A stretch of DNA of 64,000 bases, from contig NZ_NTFY01000037.1 in assembly GCF_002289565.1 (NCBI RefSeq), positions 1-64,000 on the forward strand, written 5' to 3'. Origin of the DNA: Rhodopirellula sp. SM50 (lineage in GTDB: Bacteria > Planctomycetota > Planctomycetia > Pirellulales > Pirellulaceae). The translations under genes were made by a program, and so were the position numbers. Of the stretch, positions 1-8,550 are shown piece after piece. Position 1 is the stretch's first letter. Every line of letters starts with the position of its first letter. The notes below the pieces were generated by a model. The model made no database searches. It was given only the letters and a program-made list of their open reading frames with translations, and was not told where the DNA came from.

Positions 1-245
1 TGGATCGTGGACCTGGGGTTACGCCCGGATTCGCTGGGGCTCATCCGGTCTCACCCCAGGCTATGTTGTTGATCGCCTTTGGCGAACCGAAACGAGTGAA
101 TCTCCACCCACCACGGAACAACAACGACCAAAGTCTTCACCGGCACAACGCATGAAATCGCGGGCATTCTGCGCAGCTCAGGCGGAGCCTGGGAACAAGT
201 CTTGAAGCTTCCAGCTTGCGATCCGGAAGTCACGCACAGCGTGAC
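1..245. repeat. Intergenic mosaic of dispersed repeats downstream of lpxK
   Basis: No convincing gene is present. Positions 12-19 and 53-60 form an inverted repeat (CCTGGGGT/ACCCCAGG). Positions 181-199 (ggcggagcctgggaacaag) recur almost exactly, inverted, at 7829-7847. Positions 205-224 are a 20-base exact match to the core of the tandem array at 4588-4740. The stretch is thus assembled from at least three short repeat families found elsewhere in the window. The only open frame (minus, 51-233) reads through these elements and resembles no protein I know. Confidence 0.6.
229..245 (-). other. Perfect 7-bp stem-loop directly after the lpxK stop
   Basis: GTCACGC, a 3-nt loop and GCGTGAC form a perfect hairpin whose first base abuts the lpxK stop codon at 246-248. 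No T-tract follows on the minus strand, so it is not a standard intrinsic terminator. It could stabilise the mRNA 3' end or be part of the neighbouring repeat. Confidence 0.45.
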
Positions 246-1277
246 CTACACCGCTTGAGCCGCCTCCGCGATGTCTTCGAGCATCGCGTCGAAGGCTTCC
301 GACGGTTCGATCTCGGCGTCGATCGTCAGCGCCAACAGTGGCCGCTTGGCGATCCGGTCGGTCTGCAACTTGACCAGATCCTTTTGCGTGCAGATCAACT
401 GCTGTACGTCATCCAAACCGTCGGCCCAGAGATTGAGTTGCTCGATCGTTTCGCGATCGTATTGGGCATGATCCGGCAGCACGTTTTCGGCGACAACTTC
501 GGCGCCCACATCTTCGACGGTTCGGCGAAAGGCGACGGGATTGCCGATGCCGCTGATCAATGCCACGCGCTGACCGCACAAGGCGTCGACGGGCGTACTT
601 TGATCGGGGTGCTGCAGCAAACCGCTGGGTCGATGATTCGAACGCAGGACCAACAGGTCTCGATTGCGCGAACGGATCGTCTCCATCACCGCCGCGATGT
701 CGTCTTCGGCGACTTGATCGCATCGCGTCAAGATCGCGACCTGCGCGCGTCTCAGGCTTGCGATCGGCTCGCGTAGCAATCCGCGTGGCAACAGGTGTCC
801 GTAACCGAACGGGCACGTCATGTCGATCAGGACGATGTCCAAGTCCCGATGCAGCCGGCGATGTTGGAATCCGTCGTCCATCAGAATCAATTGGGATTCG
901 AGTTCTTCGACCGCGATCCGTGCGGCCTCGACGCGATCGGGGTTTTGCACGTGGGGGACGTCGGGCAACCGTTGGTGCAACTCGGCGGCTTCGTCGTTTT
1001 CATCCGCATCGCCTCGACCGTAACCGCGCGAAACGATCGCCACGCGGACACCGTGCTTGCGGAACCGCCGCGCCAATTCAGCGACGACGGGCGTCTTTCC
1101 CGTTCCACCGGTCGTCAGGTTGCCGATACTGACCACCGTCGCGTCGCAGTGCTGGACGCCGTGGCCTTGGTCGAAGCGGCGATTTCGTCGCGCCACGACG
1201 ACGGCATAGGGAACCGCCGCGGCCGATAACCCGGCTCGCATCAGCCCGGCGAACAGACCGCGACGCCGGCCACTCAT
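246..1277 (-). CDS. lpxK: Tetraacyldisaccharide 4'-kinase LpxK
   Basis: Phosphorylates the 4' position of the lipid A disaccharide precursor at the inner face of the cytoplasmic membrane, a late step of lipid A synthesis. The protein is 343 aa from the ATG at 1277, a usual family length. A TTG 18 bp upstream is in frame but less likely. A hydrophobic N-terminal stretch (about residues 9-29) precedes a Walker A GGTGKT at 57-62, and the family motif DDGFQHR lies at 134-140. Downstream, a helix-rich C-terminus completes the family pattern. It stands alone on this strand, with a 1441-2160 hypothetical upstream. The gene shows that the host makes lipid A and so has an outer membrane of LPS type. 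Identification rests on the motifs and overall similarity to the family. Confidence 0.95.
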   Translation of the reverse strand: MSGRRRGLFAGLMRAGLSAAAVPYAVVVARRNRRFDQGHGVQHCDATVVSIGNLTTGGTGKTPVVAELARRFRKHGVRVAIVSRGYGRGDADENDEAAELHQRLPDVPHVQNPDRVEAARIAVEELESQLILMDDGFQHRRLHRDLDIVLIDMTCPFGYGHLLPRGLLREPIASLRRAQVAILTRCDQVAEDDIAAVMETIRSRNRDLLVLRSNHRPSGLLQHPDQSTPVDALCGQRVALISGIGNPVAFRRTVEDVGAEVVAENVLPDHAQYDRETIEQLNLWADGLDDVQQLICTQKDLVKLQTDRIAKRPLLALTIDAEIEPSEAFDAMLEDIAEAAQAV

Positions 1278-1440
1278 GATCGATCGATAATCCAACGCGG
1301 ATGACTGAGGGTGTTGGCGGAGCGGGAGTCGGGAACGGGTTGGGCAGCGCGTTTAGGGGTGATGCAGATCTTAACGGGTCGCGACCGTCTTGAAACAGCC
1401 TGCGGGAGGGTGACTTTGGACACCGCCTGAAAACCCGCGA

Positions 1441-2160
1441 TCAGTCGGGTTGCCGAATCCAGTGGCGGGGACGCTCGGCGGCACCGCTGCCGGCTTGGTC
1501 GTCCGGGGGCGGCAGTTGCGACAGCACCGAAAAGTCACCGGATTGGGTGGAACGAGCGGGTTGAGCGACGGCCGCCGAGCTTGCCAGTTGGGCGCCGGGA
1601 GGGTTGGGGGGCGCGACCGATTTTGGCGCGGCGGCGTCAGCCAGCGAAGGGGGCTCGCCGATCGCGTTCTGGTAGACCCATTGTTTGCCATCGGGGGAGA
1701 TCGCCGCGGGAGGAACGCTGTCGGTATGCAGGCCCGCGACCGATTGATCCGCGTACCGGGTCTCGGCGAATACGCGTTCCAGTTCGGCCAGCCGCTGTGC
1801 TTCCTCGGGGCTGGTCGTTTGATCGGCGACGGCTGCGGTGGCGTTGAATCGGTTTTCGTAGAAGGGGTCTCGATCCACCGGCACGGCCAGATCCTGGTAG
1901 GTGAGCGGCAATTGTCGCGGCTGGTTCGACTGCGCCGGTGGCGAATAGTCCGTCCGCGGGTCGTAGACGACGGGGACTTGGACATCTTCGGTCACTTCCC
2001 GGACCAGCAGCTCGATCGATGCGTCATCAAACGGATCGGATTTGGTTTGCTTGGTCCCGTCGTCGATGGCGGAGGCATCGGGCGGAGTTGGCTTGCGAAA
2101 CGGCAGTGAGAAGAGGATCCCGCCGCCCAGAATCAGAATTCCGAGAGAGGTGCGTCGCAC
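1441..2160 (-). CDS. Hypothetical membrane-anchored, Pro/Ala-rich protein
   Basis: This 239-aa protein starts at a GTG; no ATG lies near the start. Residues about 5-20 form one hydrophobic segment (LGILILGGGILFSLPF), either a signal anchor or an uncleaved signal peptide. The rest is Pro-, Ala- and Gln-rich with no recognisable domain and looks largely disordered and periplasmic. It lies 163 bp upstream of lpxK on the same strand and diverges from ychF. I do not recognise the family. The coding call rests on the long frame, the membrane anchor and base composition like its neighbours. Confidence 0.65.
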   Translation of the reverse strand: MRRTSLGILILGGGILFSLPFRKPTPPDASAIDDGTKQTKSDPFDDASIELLVREVTEDVQVPVVYDPRTDYSPPAQSNQPRQLPLTYQDLAVPVDRDPFYENRFNATAAVADQTTSPEEAQRLAELERVFAETRYADQSVAGLHTDSVPPAAISPDGKQWVYQNAIGEPPSLADAAAPKSVAPPNPPGAQLASSAAVAQPARSTQSGDFSVLSQLPPPDDQAGSGAAERPRHWIRQPD

Positions 2161-2451
2161 GCGAAAACCTGGGGCTGGAGAGGAAACGGAGAGGGCTCAC
2201 CGCCGGAGCGGGTGAGGTTGGGCCAGTTTCTTCCATGATGGTCAAGGCGCTTCGTGCGATTGAATCCTTTCGTCACGTCCGACACCTGCGGTCCAGCTTG
2301 GTCGGGCAATTCCGCCGGATGATCGAGGCCGCCCCCCGGTCCTGACGGTTGGGAAAACACTGCGGCATCGGAGACGGCTGTGCCCTACGAAAAACGGCCC
2401 GTCGATGATACGCTTTCCCGTTTCACACACGCCCCCTGTTTGAACAGAGCC

Positions 2452-3543
2452 ATGGAAGCTGGGATTGTCGGATTGCCGAACGTTGGCAAGAGCACGCTAT
2501 TTAACGCGTTAACGAGCTCGCAGGCCGCCCAAAGCGAGAATTACCCGTTTTGCACGATCGAACCCAACGAGGGGATCGTCAACGTTCCCGACGAGCGTTT
2601 GGGGCGAATCACCAAGTACATCGTTCCCCAAAAAACGATCCCGGCCGCACTCAAGCTGGTCGATATCGCAGGGATCGTCAAAGGAGCCAGTGACGGCGAG
2701 GGCTTGGGTAATAAATTCCTCAGCCACATTCGTCAGGTCGACGCGATCGTGCAAGTCGTACGCTGTTTTGAAGACGCCGACGTGATTCACGTCTCGGGCG
2801 CGGTCGACCCGCTGGCCGACATCGACACGATCGAAACCGAACTGGTCCTGGCGGACCTTCAGACCCTAGAAAACGCACTCGCCAAAGCCCAGCGGACGGC
2901 TCGCAGTGGTGACAAAGAGGCGAAGATTCGGGTGGCGGCGATTGAGAAATGCAACGCGCATTTGGAATCGGAGCAGCCCTTGCGAACGTTGAACTTGACC
3001 GAGCCGGAAGCCAAGTCGATTCACAGCTTTGGATTGATGACGGCCAAACCGATCTTGTACGTCGCCAACGTGGACGAAAACGACTTGGAAGGAAAAGATC
3101 CGCTGGTGGCCAAGGTGCGCCAGCACGCCGAGACGTCGGGAGCCAACGTGGTCTGCGTCAGCGCGAAACTGGAAGCCGAATTGGCGGAATTGGACGACGC
3201 CGATCGCGATGAGATGTTGGCCGACGTGGGGTTGGAAGCGCCGGCGCTGAGCACGATCGCGCAGGCCGCCTACAAGACCCTGGGGTTGCAAAGCTACTTC
3301 ACCGCGGGCGAAAAAGAGGTCCGAGCCTGGACCGTCCCCGTCGGCGCGACCGCTCCCCAGGCCGCCGGCGTGATTCACAGCGACTTCGAAAAGGGGTTCA
3401 TTCGCTGTGAGGTCTACTCGCTCGAAGACCTGGAAACCTACGGCAGCGAGAAAGAAATTCGCCAAGCCGGTAAACTACGCGTGGAGGGGAAAGACTACGT
3501 TATGCAAGACGGTGACATTTGTCATTTCCTTCACAAAATCTGA
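2452..3543 (+). CDS. ychF: Redox-regulated ATPase YchF (Obg-family)
   Basis: A universally conserved P-loop NTPase of the Obg family that binds ribosomes and prefers ATP. The ATG at 2452 gives 363 aa, the exact usual length, starting [10 protein letters not shown]; a longer in-frame opening to 2380 is not homologous. The G1 motif GLPNVGKST is at 7-15, the G3 DIAG at 71-74, and G4 is NVDE (206-209) instead of NKxD, the substitution that gives the family its ATP preference. A helical insert follows, and the C-terminal TGS domain ends ...[10 protein letters not shown]. It is transcribed divergently from the 1441-2160 hypothetical, with 291 bp between them in which I see no firm promoter. Confidence 0.97.
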   Translation: MEAGIVGLPNVGKSTLFNALTSSQAAQSENYPFCTIEPNEGIVNVPDERLGRITKYIVPQKTIPAALKLVDIAGIVKGASDGEGLGNKFLSHIRQVDAIVQVVRCFEDADVIHVSGAVDPLADIDTIETELVLADLQTLENALAKAQRTARSGDKEAKIRVAAIEKCNAHLESEQPLRTLNLTEPEAKSIHSFGLMTAKPILYVANVDENDLEGKDPLVAKVRQHAETSGANVVCVSAKLEAELAELDDADRDEMLADVGLEAPALSTIAQAAYKTLGLQSYFTAGEKEVRAWTVPVGATAPQAAGVIHSDFEKGFIRCEVYSLEDLETYGSEKEIRQAGKLRVEGKDYVMQDGDICHFLHKI

Positions 3544-3585
3544 TTCGGCCACCCTTAACCACGAAGCACTTCCGCTCAGGTATTC

Positions 3586-4224
3586 ATGAATAAGATGTTG
3601 ATTCCCATCCTCTTTGCCCTCGGCACAGCAATCTTCTGGGGCTGCTACGGACCAACTATCGGAAACGCACAGGCTCCGCGGATCGATGGAAAACCGTTGT
3701 TGCCGCCCGATGGCTGGACGCCGTTTAAGCCCTACGTGTTCATCGGAATCGCGTATCTGGTGATCGCGATTGCCGGCGGGTTGGCGATGATGAAATACAA
3801 AGGCGACAGTTTCGACTACTTCGCTGCTGTCCCCGGAGTCGAAGGCCTCTCGCATTTTGCGACCGCGAAATGGGGATTTTTGGCCGGCACCCTCGGGGCC
3901 TTCGGCGCGCTCTGTCTGACGACCGCGATGATGACCAGTCGCGGCAACGCGCTGTTGGTGATGCCGATCGTCTTCGGCGGTGCCGTTTCGGTCACGGCAA
4001 TCGTTTCGATCATTAAACTGCGCGGCCACGGCCCTTTGGACATCAACCCGTTTTTGTGGGTCGGAATGGGCTTGACCGTTGTCGGTGTCGTCTTGGTGGC
4101 GATGAACACGCCGCACGGTCACGCGCCGAAAAAGGCGGCCGTCCCGGCCACCGAGTCGATCGCAACGGCCGATGCCGTCGACGCTGTCGATCCCGAGAAA
4201 CCGGAATCCGCGGAAACGTTGTGA
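3586..4224 (+). CDS. DMT-like multi-pass membrane protein, function unknown
   Basis: A 212-aa protein with about five hydrophobic segments (near residues 5-25, 45-67, 100-120, 122-142 and 160-180), short loops and a polar Ala/Glu-rich C-terminal tail. The FALGTAIFWGCYGP start and VGMGLTVVGVVLVA end resemble half of a drug/metabolite (EamA) transporter, but the usual two five-helix repeats are not both present. It follows ychF by 42 bp and its stop lies 1 bp before the next start (4226), so the pair is probably co-transcribed. No substrate can be proposed. Confidence 0.75.
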   Translation: MNKMLIPILFALGTAIFWGCYGPTIGNAQAPRIDGKPLLPPDGWTPFKPYVFIGIAYLVIAIAGGLAMMKYKGDSFDYFAAVPGVEGLSHFATAKWGFLAGTLGAFGALCLTTAMMTSRGNALLVMPIVFGGAVSVTAIVSIIKLRGHGPLDINPFLWVGMGLTVVGVVLVAMNTPHGHAPKKAAVPATESIATADAVDAVDPEKPESAETL

Positions 4225-4225
4225 G

Positions 4226-4591
4226 ATGAACGCTTCACCGACCGAATCACGCGACCGGGTCGAAGCCATTGACCGTCAAGTCGCGCATCTTTGGATGGTG
4301 CGAACATTCCTCAAGCACGCCGACGAAGCGGAAGACGACGAAGAACTGAGGAGTGTCGTCAGAGACATTTACGACTTCATCCTGGCGGTCGGACCGATCG
4401 ACGACGTCCAGGACGATGCGGTCTATCTGAAAATGGCCAAAAAGAAACTTTCCAAACTCCGGAAGGCGACCGAGTTGTACGAGGAGATTCAACCCGAAGT
4501 CAGCGGCCACACGAACTTTGTGATGGCCGCCAAGTCACTCCGCCTGGCGCTCGATGCCATCACCCACACCGTCAATCCCCCCGTGAAGTAA
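4226..4591 (+). CDS. Hypothetical helical protein
   Basis: A 121-aa acidic, alpha-helical protein with no signal peptide or membrane segment. The ATG at 4226 sits 1 bp after the upstream stop (TGAG ATG), so translation is probably coupled to the membrane protein before it. An earlier in-frame ATG at 4172 would overlap that gene by 50 bp. No catalytic motif was seen. The TAA stop is part of the first unit of the 33-bp repeat array that starts at 4588. Confidence 0.65.
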   Translation: MNASPTESRDRVEAIDRQVAHLWMVRTFLKHADEAEDDEELRSVVRDIYDFILAVGPIDDVQDDAVYLKMAKKKLSKLRKATELYEEIQPEVSGHTNFVMAAKSLRLALDAITHTVNPPVK

Positions 4592-4740
4592 GCTTCCAGC
4601 TTGCGATCCCAGCCAGTGGCGTACGCTTCCAGCTTGCGATTCCCGCCAGTGGCGTACGCTTCCAGCTTGCGATTCCCGCCAGTGGCGTAAGCTTCCAGCT
4701 TGCGATTCCAGCCAGTGGCGTAAGCTTCCAGCTTGCGATC
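4588..4740 (+). repeat. 33-bp tandem repeat array, five units, starting in a stop codon
   Basis: Units begin at 4588, 4621, 4654, 4687 and 4720 (the last is partial), each with the form gtaMgcttccagcttgcgat followed by a variable TCCCGCCAGTGGC. The core AAGCT-tcc-AGCTT is a perfect small inverted repeat. The first unit overlaps the TAA stop of the upstream gene. The same core occurs at 205-224 and, inverted, at 22595-22620. Units are adjacent without spacers, so this is not a CRISPR. Because 33 is a multiple of three and no stop occurs, the array stays open in the frame of the downstream gene, encoding 11-residue repeats. Confidence 0.9.
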
Positions 4741-4809
4741 CGTCGGCCGAAGGCCAACAGAGTTCCTGACGTCAACCTCGCTCGCCCCCCAACCACCACG
4801 GCCCCTTCC

Positions 4810-5478
4810 TTGCCCGATTCCAAATCCAAGACGAAAGACTTTATCGATCCGACGTTTCTGTTTCGGTTTGAAGTCGAGATCCGTAAAGCGGATTTGGAAT
4901 GGACTTCAAAAGGCCTGAAACTCCCCGAGAGTTGCCGGATGCCATCGTTCGGGGCGCTCGGTGGACGCAAGGTGTTTGCCGATGTCCGTCTCGGCTGGTC
5001 CGAAGACGGGATCGGGATTCAGATCCTGGTCAACGGAAAGCGGCAAGTCCCCTGGTGCCGCGAGACGCGACTGGACGAAAGCGATGGCTTTCATTTGTGG
5101 TTGGACACGCGATGCAGCCCCAACATTCACCGCGCGACGCAATACTGCCACCGTTTCCTTTTCATGCCTGCCGGTGGAGGCCCGAGACGCGAACGACCGA
5201 TCGCGTCTCTGATCGAAATCCATCGCGCCCGCGGTAACCCCAAGTCGATCGCGGCCGACGCATTGTCGATCAAAGCGTTCGCGCGTCACGACGGCTACGA
5301 GTTGTGCGGTCTGATCCCCAGCACGGCGCTGACCGGATTTGATCCATCCGACCAATCGCGTTTGGCGGTCTACTACGCCGTGATCGACCGCGAACTCGGC
5401 TGGCAGACGCTCGGCGCCGGCCCCGAATACCCGGTCACCGAAGACCCCAGCCTGTGGGCCGACGCGGTGCTGATTTAG
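4810..5478 (+). CDS. CBM9-like (carbohydrate-binding, DOMON-type) protein
   Basis: The conserved part spans DFIDPTFLFRFEVEIRKADL to DPSLWADAVLI and resembles the family-9 carbohydrate-binding-like beta-sandwich found in many planctomycetes, with motifs such as DGFHLWLDTR and a YYAVIDRELG end. The start is uncertain. No ATG lies between the repeat array and the domain; a TTG at 4810 gives 222 aa. The frame is open much further upstream through the 33-bp repeats, so an N-terminal extension cannot be excluded by sequence alone. No signal peptide is seen. Ligand unknown. Confidence 0.7.
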   Translation: MPDSKSKTKDFIDPTFLFRFEVEIRKADLEWTSKGLKLPESCRMPSFGALGGRKVFADVRLGWSEDGIGIQILVNGKRQVPWCRETRLDESDGFHLWLDTRCSPNIHRATQYCHRFLFMPAGGGPRRERPIASLIEIHRARGNPKSIAADALSIKAFARHDGYELCGLIPSTALTGFDPSDQSRLAVYYAVIDRELGWQTLGAGPEYPVTEDPSLWADAVLI

Positions 5479-5480
5479 TT

Positions 5481-5640
5481 GGCAGTTGGCAGTTGGCAGA
5501 AAAATGATGGGCAGAAAATGGACGATGAAAGGGGACGAGTCAGACAAGAAAATGGGTGACAGGAAAATGTCGGACATCGTCTGAAGACGGAAGTACTGAA
5601 ACTTGGAACCTGAAACTTGGAACTTGGAACTTGAAACCTA
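5481..5640 (+). repeat. Composite low-complexity repeat (GGCAGAAAATG / GACAAGAAAATGGGTGACAGG / AACTTGGAACTT)
   Basis: The stretch after the CBM9-like stop has three parts. TTGGCAG triplets and GGCAGAAAATG-type words come first. At 5543-5569 lies a 27-bp element containing GACAAGAAAATGGGTGACAG. AACTTGGAACTTGGAACTT runs follow. The last two parts recur in the same order, inverted, at 43203-43269, and the 27-bp element also recurs (one change) at 8551-8578. The GGCAG words resemble the array at 9649-9815. Confidence 0.8.
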
Positions 5641-5665
5641 AAACTCCCTCCCCGAAGGTCTCACC

Positions 5666-7753
5666 GTGAAGTTTCCGTTGCTGGTCGCCCTTTGCCTTTG
5701 TTTCGCATCGATCGCGGTTGCCGATGGCCCCGCCGACAATCTCGCGGACTCGGTCCGGCCGATTCCGCCGGTGGGCGAGGACTTGGATGACGCACAGTCC
5801 CAACAACTGATCGACCAATGCCAGGACGTCCGCCGGGCTTGGGGCCAATTGCTCGGACGCGCCGAAGAAAAAACTCGGTCGGGAAACAAGTGGCAACGGG
5901 CGCAACATCAGCAAACGCTCCAGACGCTGTCGGAGTTAACGCCAGAAATCCTGGTCTTTCCCCGCGCAGTCGAACTCGCGCTGGAGTTCAAACAGTTTTA
6001 CCAACCGAACGATTTCAATAACGCCGTCTCGCTGTTGGAGGAGGCAAAACGTCGGATCGATGTCGCCGGCGTCACGCCGCAATGGAGTCGGGTCGTGGGG
6101 ATCGGTGACGGAGAACACCAGCAACTGATCATCGGAGGATACCGATCCAAGATCGATCGGTCGTACCAGCCCTACGCGGTGGTCGTTCCGGCCGGATACA
6201 CCCACGGTGACTCGCGGCCGAGACGATTGGACATCTGGTTTCACGGGCGCGGTGAAACGCTTAGCGAAGTCAGTTTCTTGGCCAAGGGACGCACCTCTGC
6301 CGGTCAATACACGCCCGCCGACACGTTTGTCTTGCACCCGTATGGTCGCTACAGCAATGCGTTCAAGTTTGCCGGCGAAGTCGACGTGTTGGAAGCGCTC
6401 CAGCACGTTCGCGATCACTTGCCCGTCGACCGATCGCGCACCAGCGTGCGAGGCTTTTCCATGGGCGGCGCCGCATGCTGGCAGTTTGCGACCCATTACG
6501 CCGATCGCTTTTTTGCCGCCAATCCCGGTGCGGGGTTTTCCGAAACGCCTGAGTTCTTGAAGTCGTTTCAAGGCGAAGACCTTTCGTCGACTCCGGACTA
6601 CCAGCGGACGCTTTGGCGACTGTACGATTGCCCCCACTGGTCACGCAACCTGGTGCACTGTCCGACCGTCGCCTACAGCGGAGAAATCGATCGCCAGAAA
6701 CAAGCCGCGGATGTGATGGAAGCGTCGTTGGCCCAGCACGGTATCGAGATGGTGCACGTCATCGGACCGCAAACCGCGCACAAAATACACGAGGATTCCA
6801 AGATTGAAATCGAAGCGCGGATGAATGCTCTGGCCGCATCGGTCCAGCCGACGGTGCCACGCACGATCGATTTCACGACGCAGACCCTGCGCTACCATCG
6901 CATGCATTGGGTCACTGTAGACGGCTTGAAAAAGCATTGGGACACCGCGCGTGTTCAGGCGAAGCTGATCGATGCGGAAGGTCAGACACGCATCGCGGTG
7001 GAGACATCCAACGTGACGCACCTGCGGTTGGACTTTGGCCCCGGACAGTGGCCGGGACGTCTGCCCGAGCGTCCCATCGTCGTCATCGACGGCTCCCAAT
7101 GCCAAACGCCAGCGGTGCGATCGGATCGGTCTTGGAACGCCGAATTTGTCCTTCGCGACGGGCGCTGGCAGGCCGGCGAAATCGACCAGGGCGGCGTTCG
7201 TAAGCGACCGGGGTTGCAAGGACCGATCGACGACGCCTTCATGGACTCCTTTCTGTTTGTGCTTCCCTCCAAACCATGCGATGATCCCGCCCTGCAAGCC
7301 TGGGTGGCGGCCGAAGCCGAACATGCACAGCTGCATTGGCGAAAGCACTTTCGCGGCGACGTTCAACGTGTGTTGGATCGCCAGCTGACGAAAGAGCAAA
7401 TCGCCACCCACCACTTGGTCTTGTTCGGCGACCCGGAATCCAATTCCGTGATCGCCCGACTTGCCGATGCCCTGCCGGTCAAATGGAACAACGACACCAT
7501 CGAGCTGGGATCGAAGACCTGGCCCCGCAAGGCTCACGCGGTCGCAATGATCTATCCGAATCCGCTAAGCCCCGATCGCTACGTCGTGCTCAACAGCGGT
7601 TTCACCTTTCGCGAATACGACTACCTGAACAACGCACGTCAAACCCCCAAGTTGCCCGATTGGGCGATCCTCGATATCGAAGCCGGCGCAACGATGCGAG
7701 ATCCTGGCAAGGTTCAAGCGGCGGGATTTTTTGACGAACGGTGGAAGCCGTGA
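5666..7753 (+). CDS. Secreted alpha/beta hydrolase (prolyl-oligopeptidase/esterase-like)
   Basis: A 695-aa exported protein starting at GTG 5666, with a GAAGG ribosome-binding site 8 nt upstream. Residues 1-19 (KFPLLVALCLCFASIAVA) are a signal peptide. The hydrolase core has a WFHGRGE oxyanion-hole segment near residue 193, the nucleophile elbow GFSMGGA at 263-269 (Ser265), and a probable catalytic His in the THKIHE-like AHKIHED near 373. This places it with PHB-depolymerase/S9-like esterases. Residues from about 400 on form a long C-terminal region that I cannot assign; parts resemble planctomycete peptidase accessory regions. The substrate is unknown. The neighbouring sequence does not suggest an operon. 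Confidence 0.85.
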   Translation: MKFPLLVALCLCFASIAVADGPADNLADSVRPIPPVGEDLDDAQSQQLIDQCQDVRRAWGQLLGRAEEKTRSGNKWQRAQHQQTLQTLSELTPEILVFPRAVELALEFKQFYQPNDFNNAVSLLEEAKRRIDVAGVTPQWSRVVGIGDGEHQQLIIGGYRSKIDRSYQPYAVVVPAGYTHGDSRPRRLDIWFHGRGETLSEVSFLAKGRTSAGQYTPADTFVLHPYGRYSNAFKFAGEVDVLEALQHVRDHLPVDRSRTSVRGFSMGGAACWQFATHYADRFFAANPGAGFSETPEFLKSFQGEDLSSTPDYQRTLWRLYDCPHWSRNLVHCPTVAYSGEIDRQKQAADVMEASLAQHGIEMVHVIGPQTAHKIHEDSKIEIEARMNALAASVQPTVPRTIDFTTQTLRYHRMHWVTVDGLKKHWDTARVQAKLIDAEGQTRIAVETSNVTHLRLDFGPGQWPGRLPERPIVVIDGSQCQTPAVRSDRSWNAEFVLRDGRWQAGEIDQGGVRKRPGLQGPIDDAFMDSFLFVLPSKPCDDPALQAWVAAEAEHAQLHWRKHFRGDVQRVLDRQLTKEQIATHHLVLFGDPESNSVIARLADALPVKWNNDTIELGSKTWPRKAHAVAMIYPNPLSPDRYVVLNSGFTFREYDYLNNARQTPKLPDWAILDIEAGATMRDPGKVQAAGFFDERWKP

Positions 7754-7865
7754 GACGGTGGTTGGGAAGAAGGCAATGATGGATGGCAGAATGATGGGGA
7801 CAAGACGATGAGATGACCGGCTGCTGTACTTGTTCCCAGGCTCTGCCCTTCGCCGTGAACGATTT
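7754..7865 (+). repeat. Partial GGCAGAATGATGG repeat and inverted dispersed element
   Basis: After the hydrolase stop, 7774-7800 carries GGCAGAATGATGGGGACAAGACGATG-like words of the same family as the array at 9649-9815. Positions 7829-7847 (cttgttcccaggctctgcc) are the reverse complement, with one change, of 181-199. No gene is seen here. Confidence 0.65.
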
Positions 7866-7945
7866 GTTAGCGGTAGGGCGCGAGCCCTCCGGTCTTTCAC
7901 GGTATTTTTGAAGCGCGACCGGACGGCTCGCGCCGTTCCGCTAAC
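7866..7945. repeat. Large imperfect palindrome (REP-like element)
   Basis: Two arms of about 29 nt, starting GTTAGCGGTAGGGCGCGAGC and ending CCGCTAAC, can fold on each other with about four mismatches around a roughly 22-nt loop. A related element with the same arm sequence lies at 35774-35847. It sits between the convergent hydrolase and TIGR03067 genes, where it could act as a bidirectional 3'-end structure. Confidence 0.75.
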
Positions 7946-7998
7946 ACCTTTAGAGCGTCTCCTGTTTATCCCGAAAGGGATCACAGCGAGACGGACGA

Positions 7999-8457
7999 CT
8001 ACTCGATTCGCTTGTACGTCACGAGGATGGCCTGATTCTCCGTCGTCGACGTGAAGTCGGTGGGACGGTCTTTGTCGCGACGCACAAAGCACAACTTTCG
8101 CTTGTTTTTGCCGAGTTGATAGATCCCGACAAAGTGTTCGCCGCTGCTTCCGCCCTCGGTCGCGGTGAAATCGATGGTCTTGGGTTTTGCGCTCGGCGAG
8201 ATCGTGCTGACGCCCTTACTCGTCTCTTTGCCTTCTGAACGCACGCTCCAGGTGCCGTCGTCGCCATTGACGACCGTCATTTTTTTCACGTCTTCGTCGT
8301 TCGCTTTGTTGCCGGCAATCACCAGCGAGGTGACTTGCCATACGCCCTGCAGTTTCTTGCGATCCTTCTTGACGGCCTGGTCTTGTGCATCCTCTGCGTT
8401 TGCGACCAAAGGAAAAGCGATGCCAACCAGCAACAGTCCCAACAGTAAACTTCGCAT
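7999..8457 (-). CDS. Secreted lipocalin-like protein of the TIGR03067 planctomycete family
   Basis: The ATG at 8457 gives 152 aa with a clear signal peptide (MRSLLLGLLLVGIAFPLVANA). The mature part opens with DRKKLQGVWQVTSLVIAGN and continues KPKTIDFTATEGGSSGEHFVGIYQL, then LCFVRRDKDRPTDF. This is the LQGxW...G...PKTIDF...GIYxLxGDxLxxC pattern of TIGR03067 proteins, which are very common in planctomycetes and have no known function. The family is thought to form a small beta-barrel. An opening upstream to 8565 would add a non-homologous extension. It is convergent with the hydrolase. Confidence 0.85.
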   Translation of the reverse strand: MRSLLLGLLLVGIAFPLVANAEDAQDQAVKKDRKKLQGVWQVTSLVIAGNKANDEDVKKMTVVNGDDGTWSVRSEGKETSKGVSTISPSAKPKTIDFTATEGGSSGEHFVGIYQLGKNKRKLCFVRRDKDRPTDFTSTTENQAILVTYKRIE

Positions 8458-8550
8458 CGAAAGGGCCCTCCACCGAAATTGAATGACAGCACAGCCATCC
8501 CTGATTGTAACCGGTGGCATGCCGGCTCTGATCCTGTCATTGCGGGTTTC

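Noticed and set aside
51-233. Small minus-strand frame downstream of lpxK
   Set aside because: Lies in repeat elements and shows no protein-like features.
4588-4740. CRISPR array
   Set aside because: Units are contiguous with no unique spacers and no cas genes nearby. The same holds for 22426-22578 and 9649-9815.
4291-5478. Single 395-residue protein across the array and CBM9-like domain
   Set aside because: The first part is a shadow of the 4226-4591 gene and the middle is the tandem array; only the last 220 residues are domain-like.
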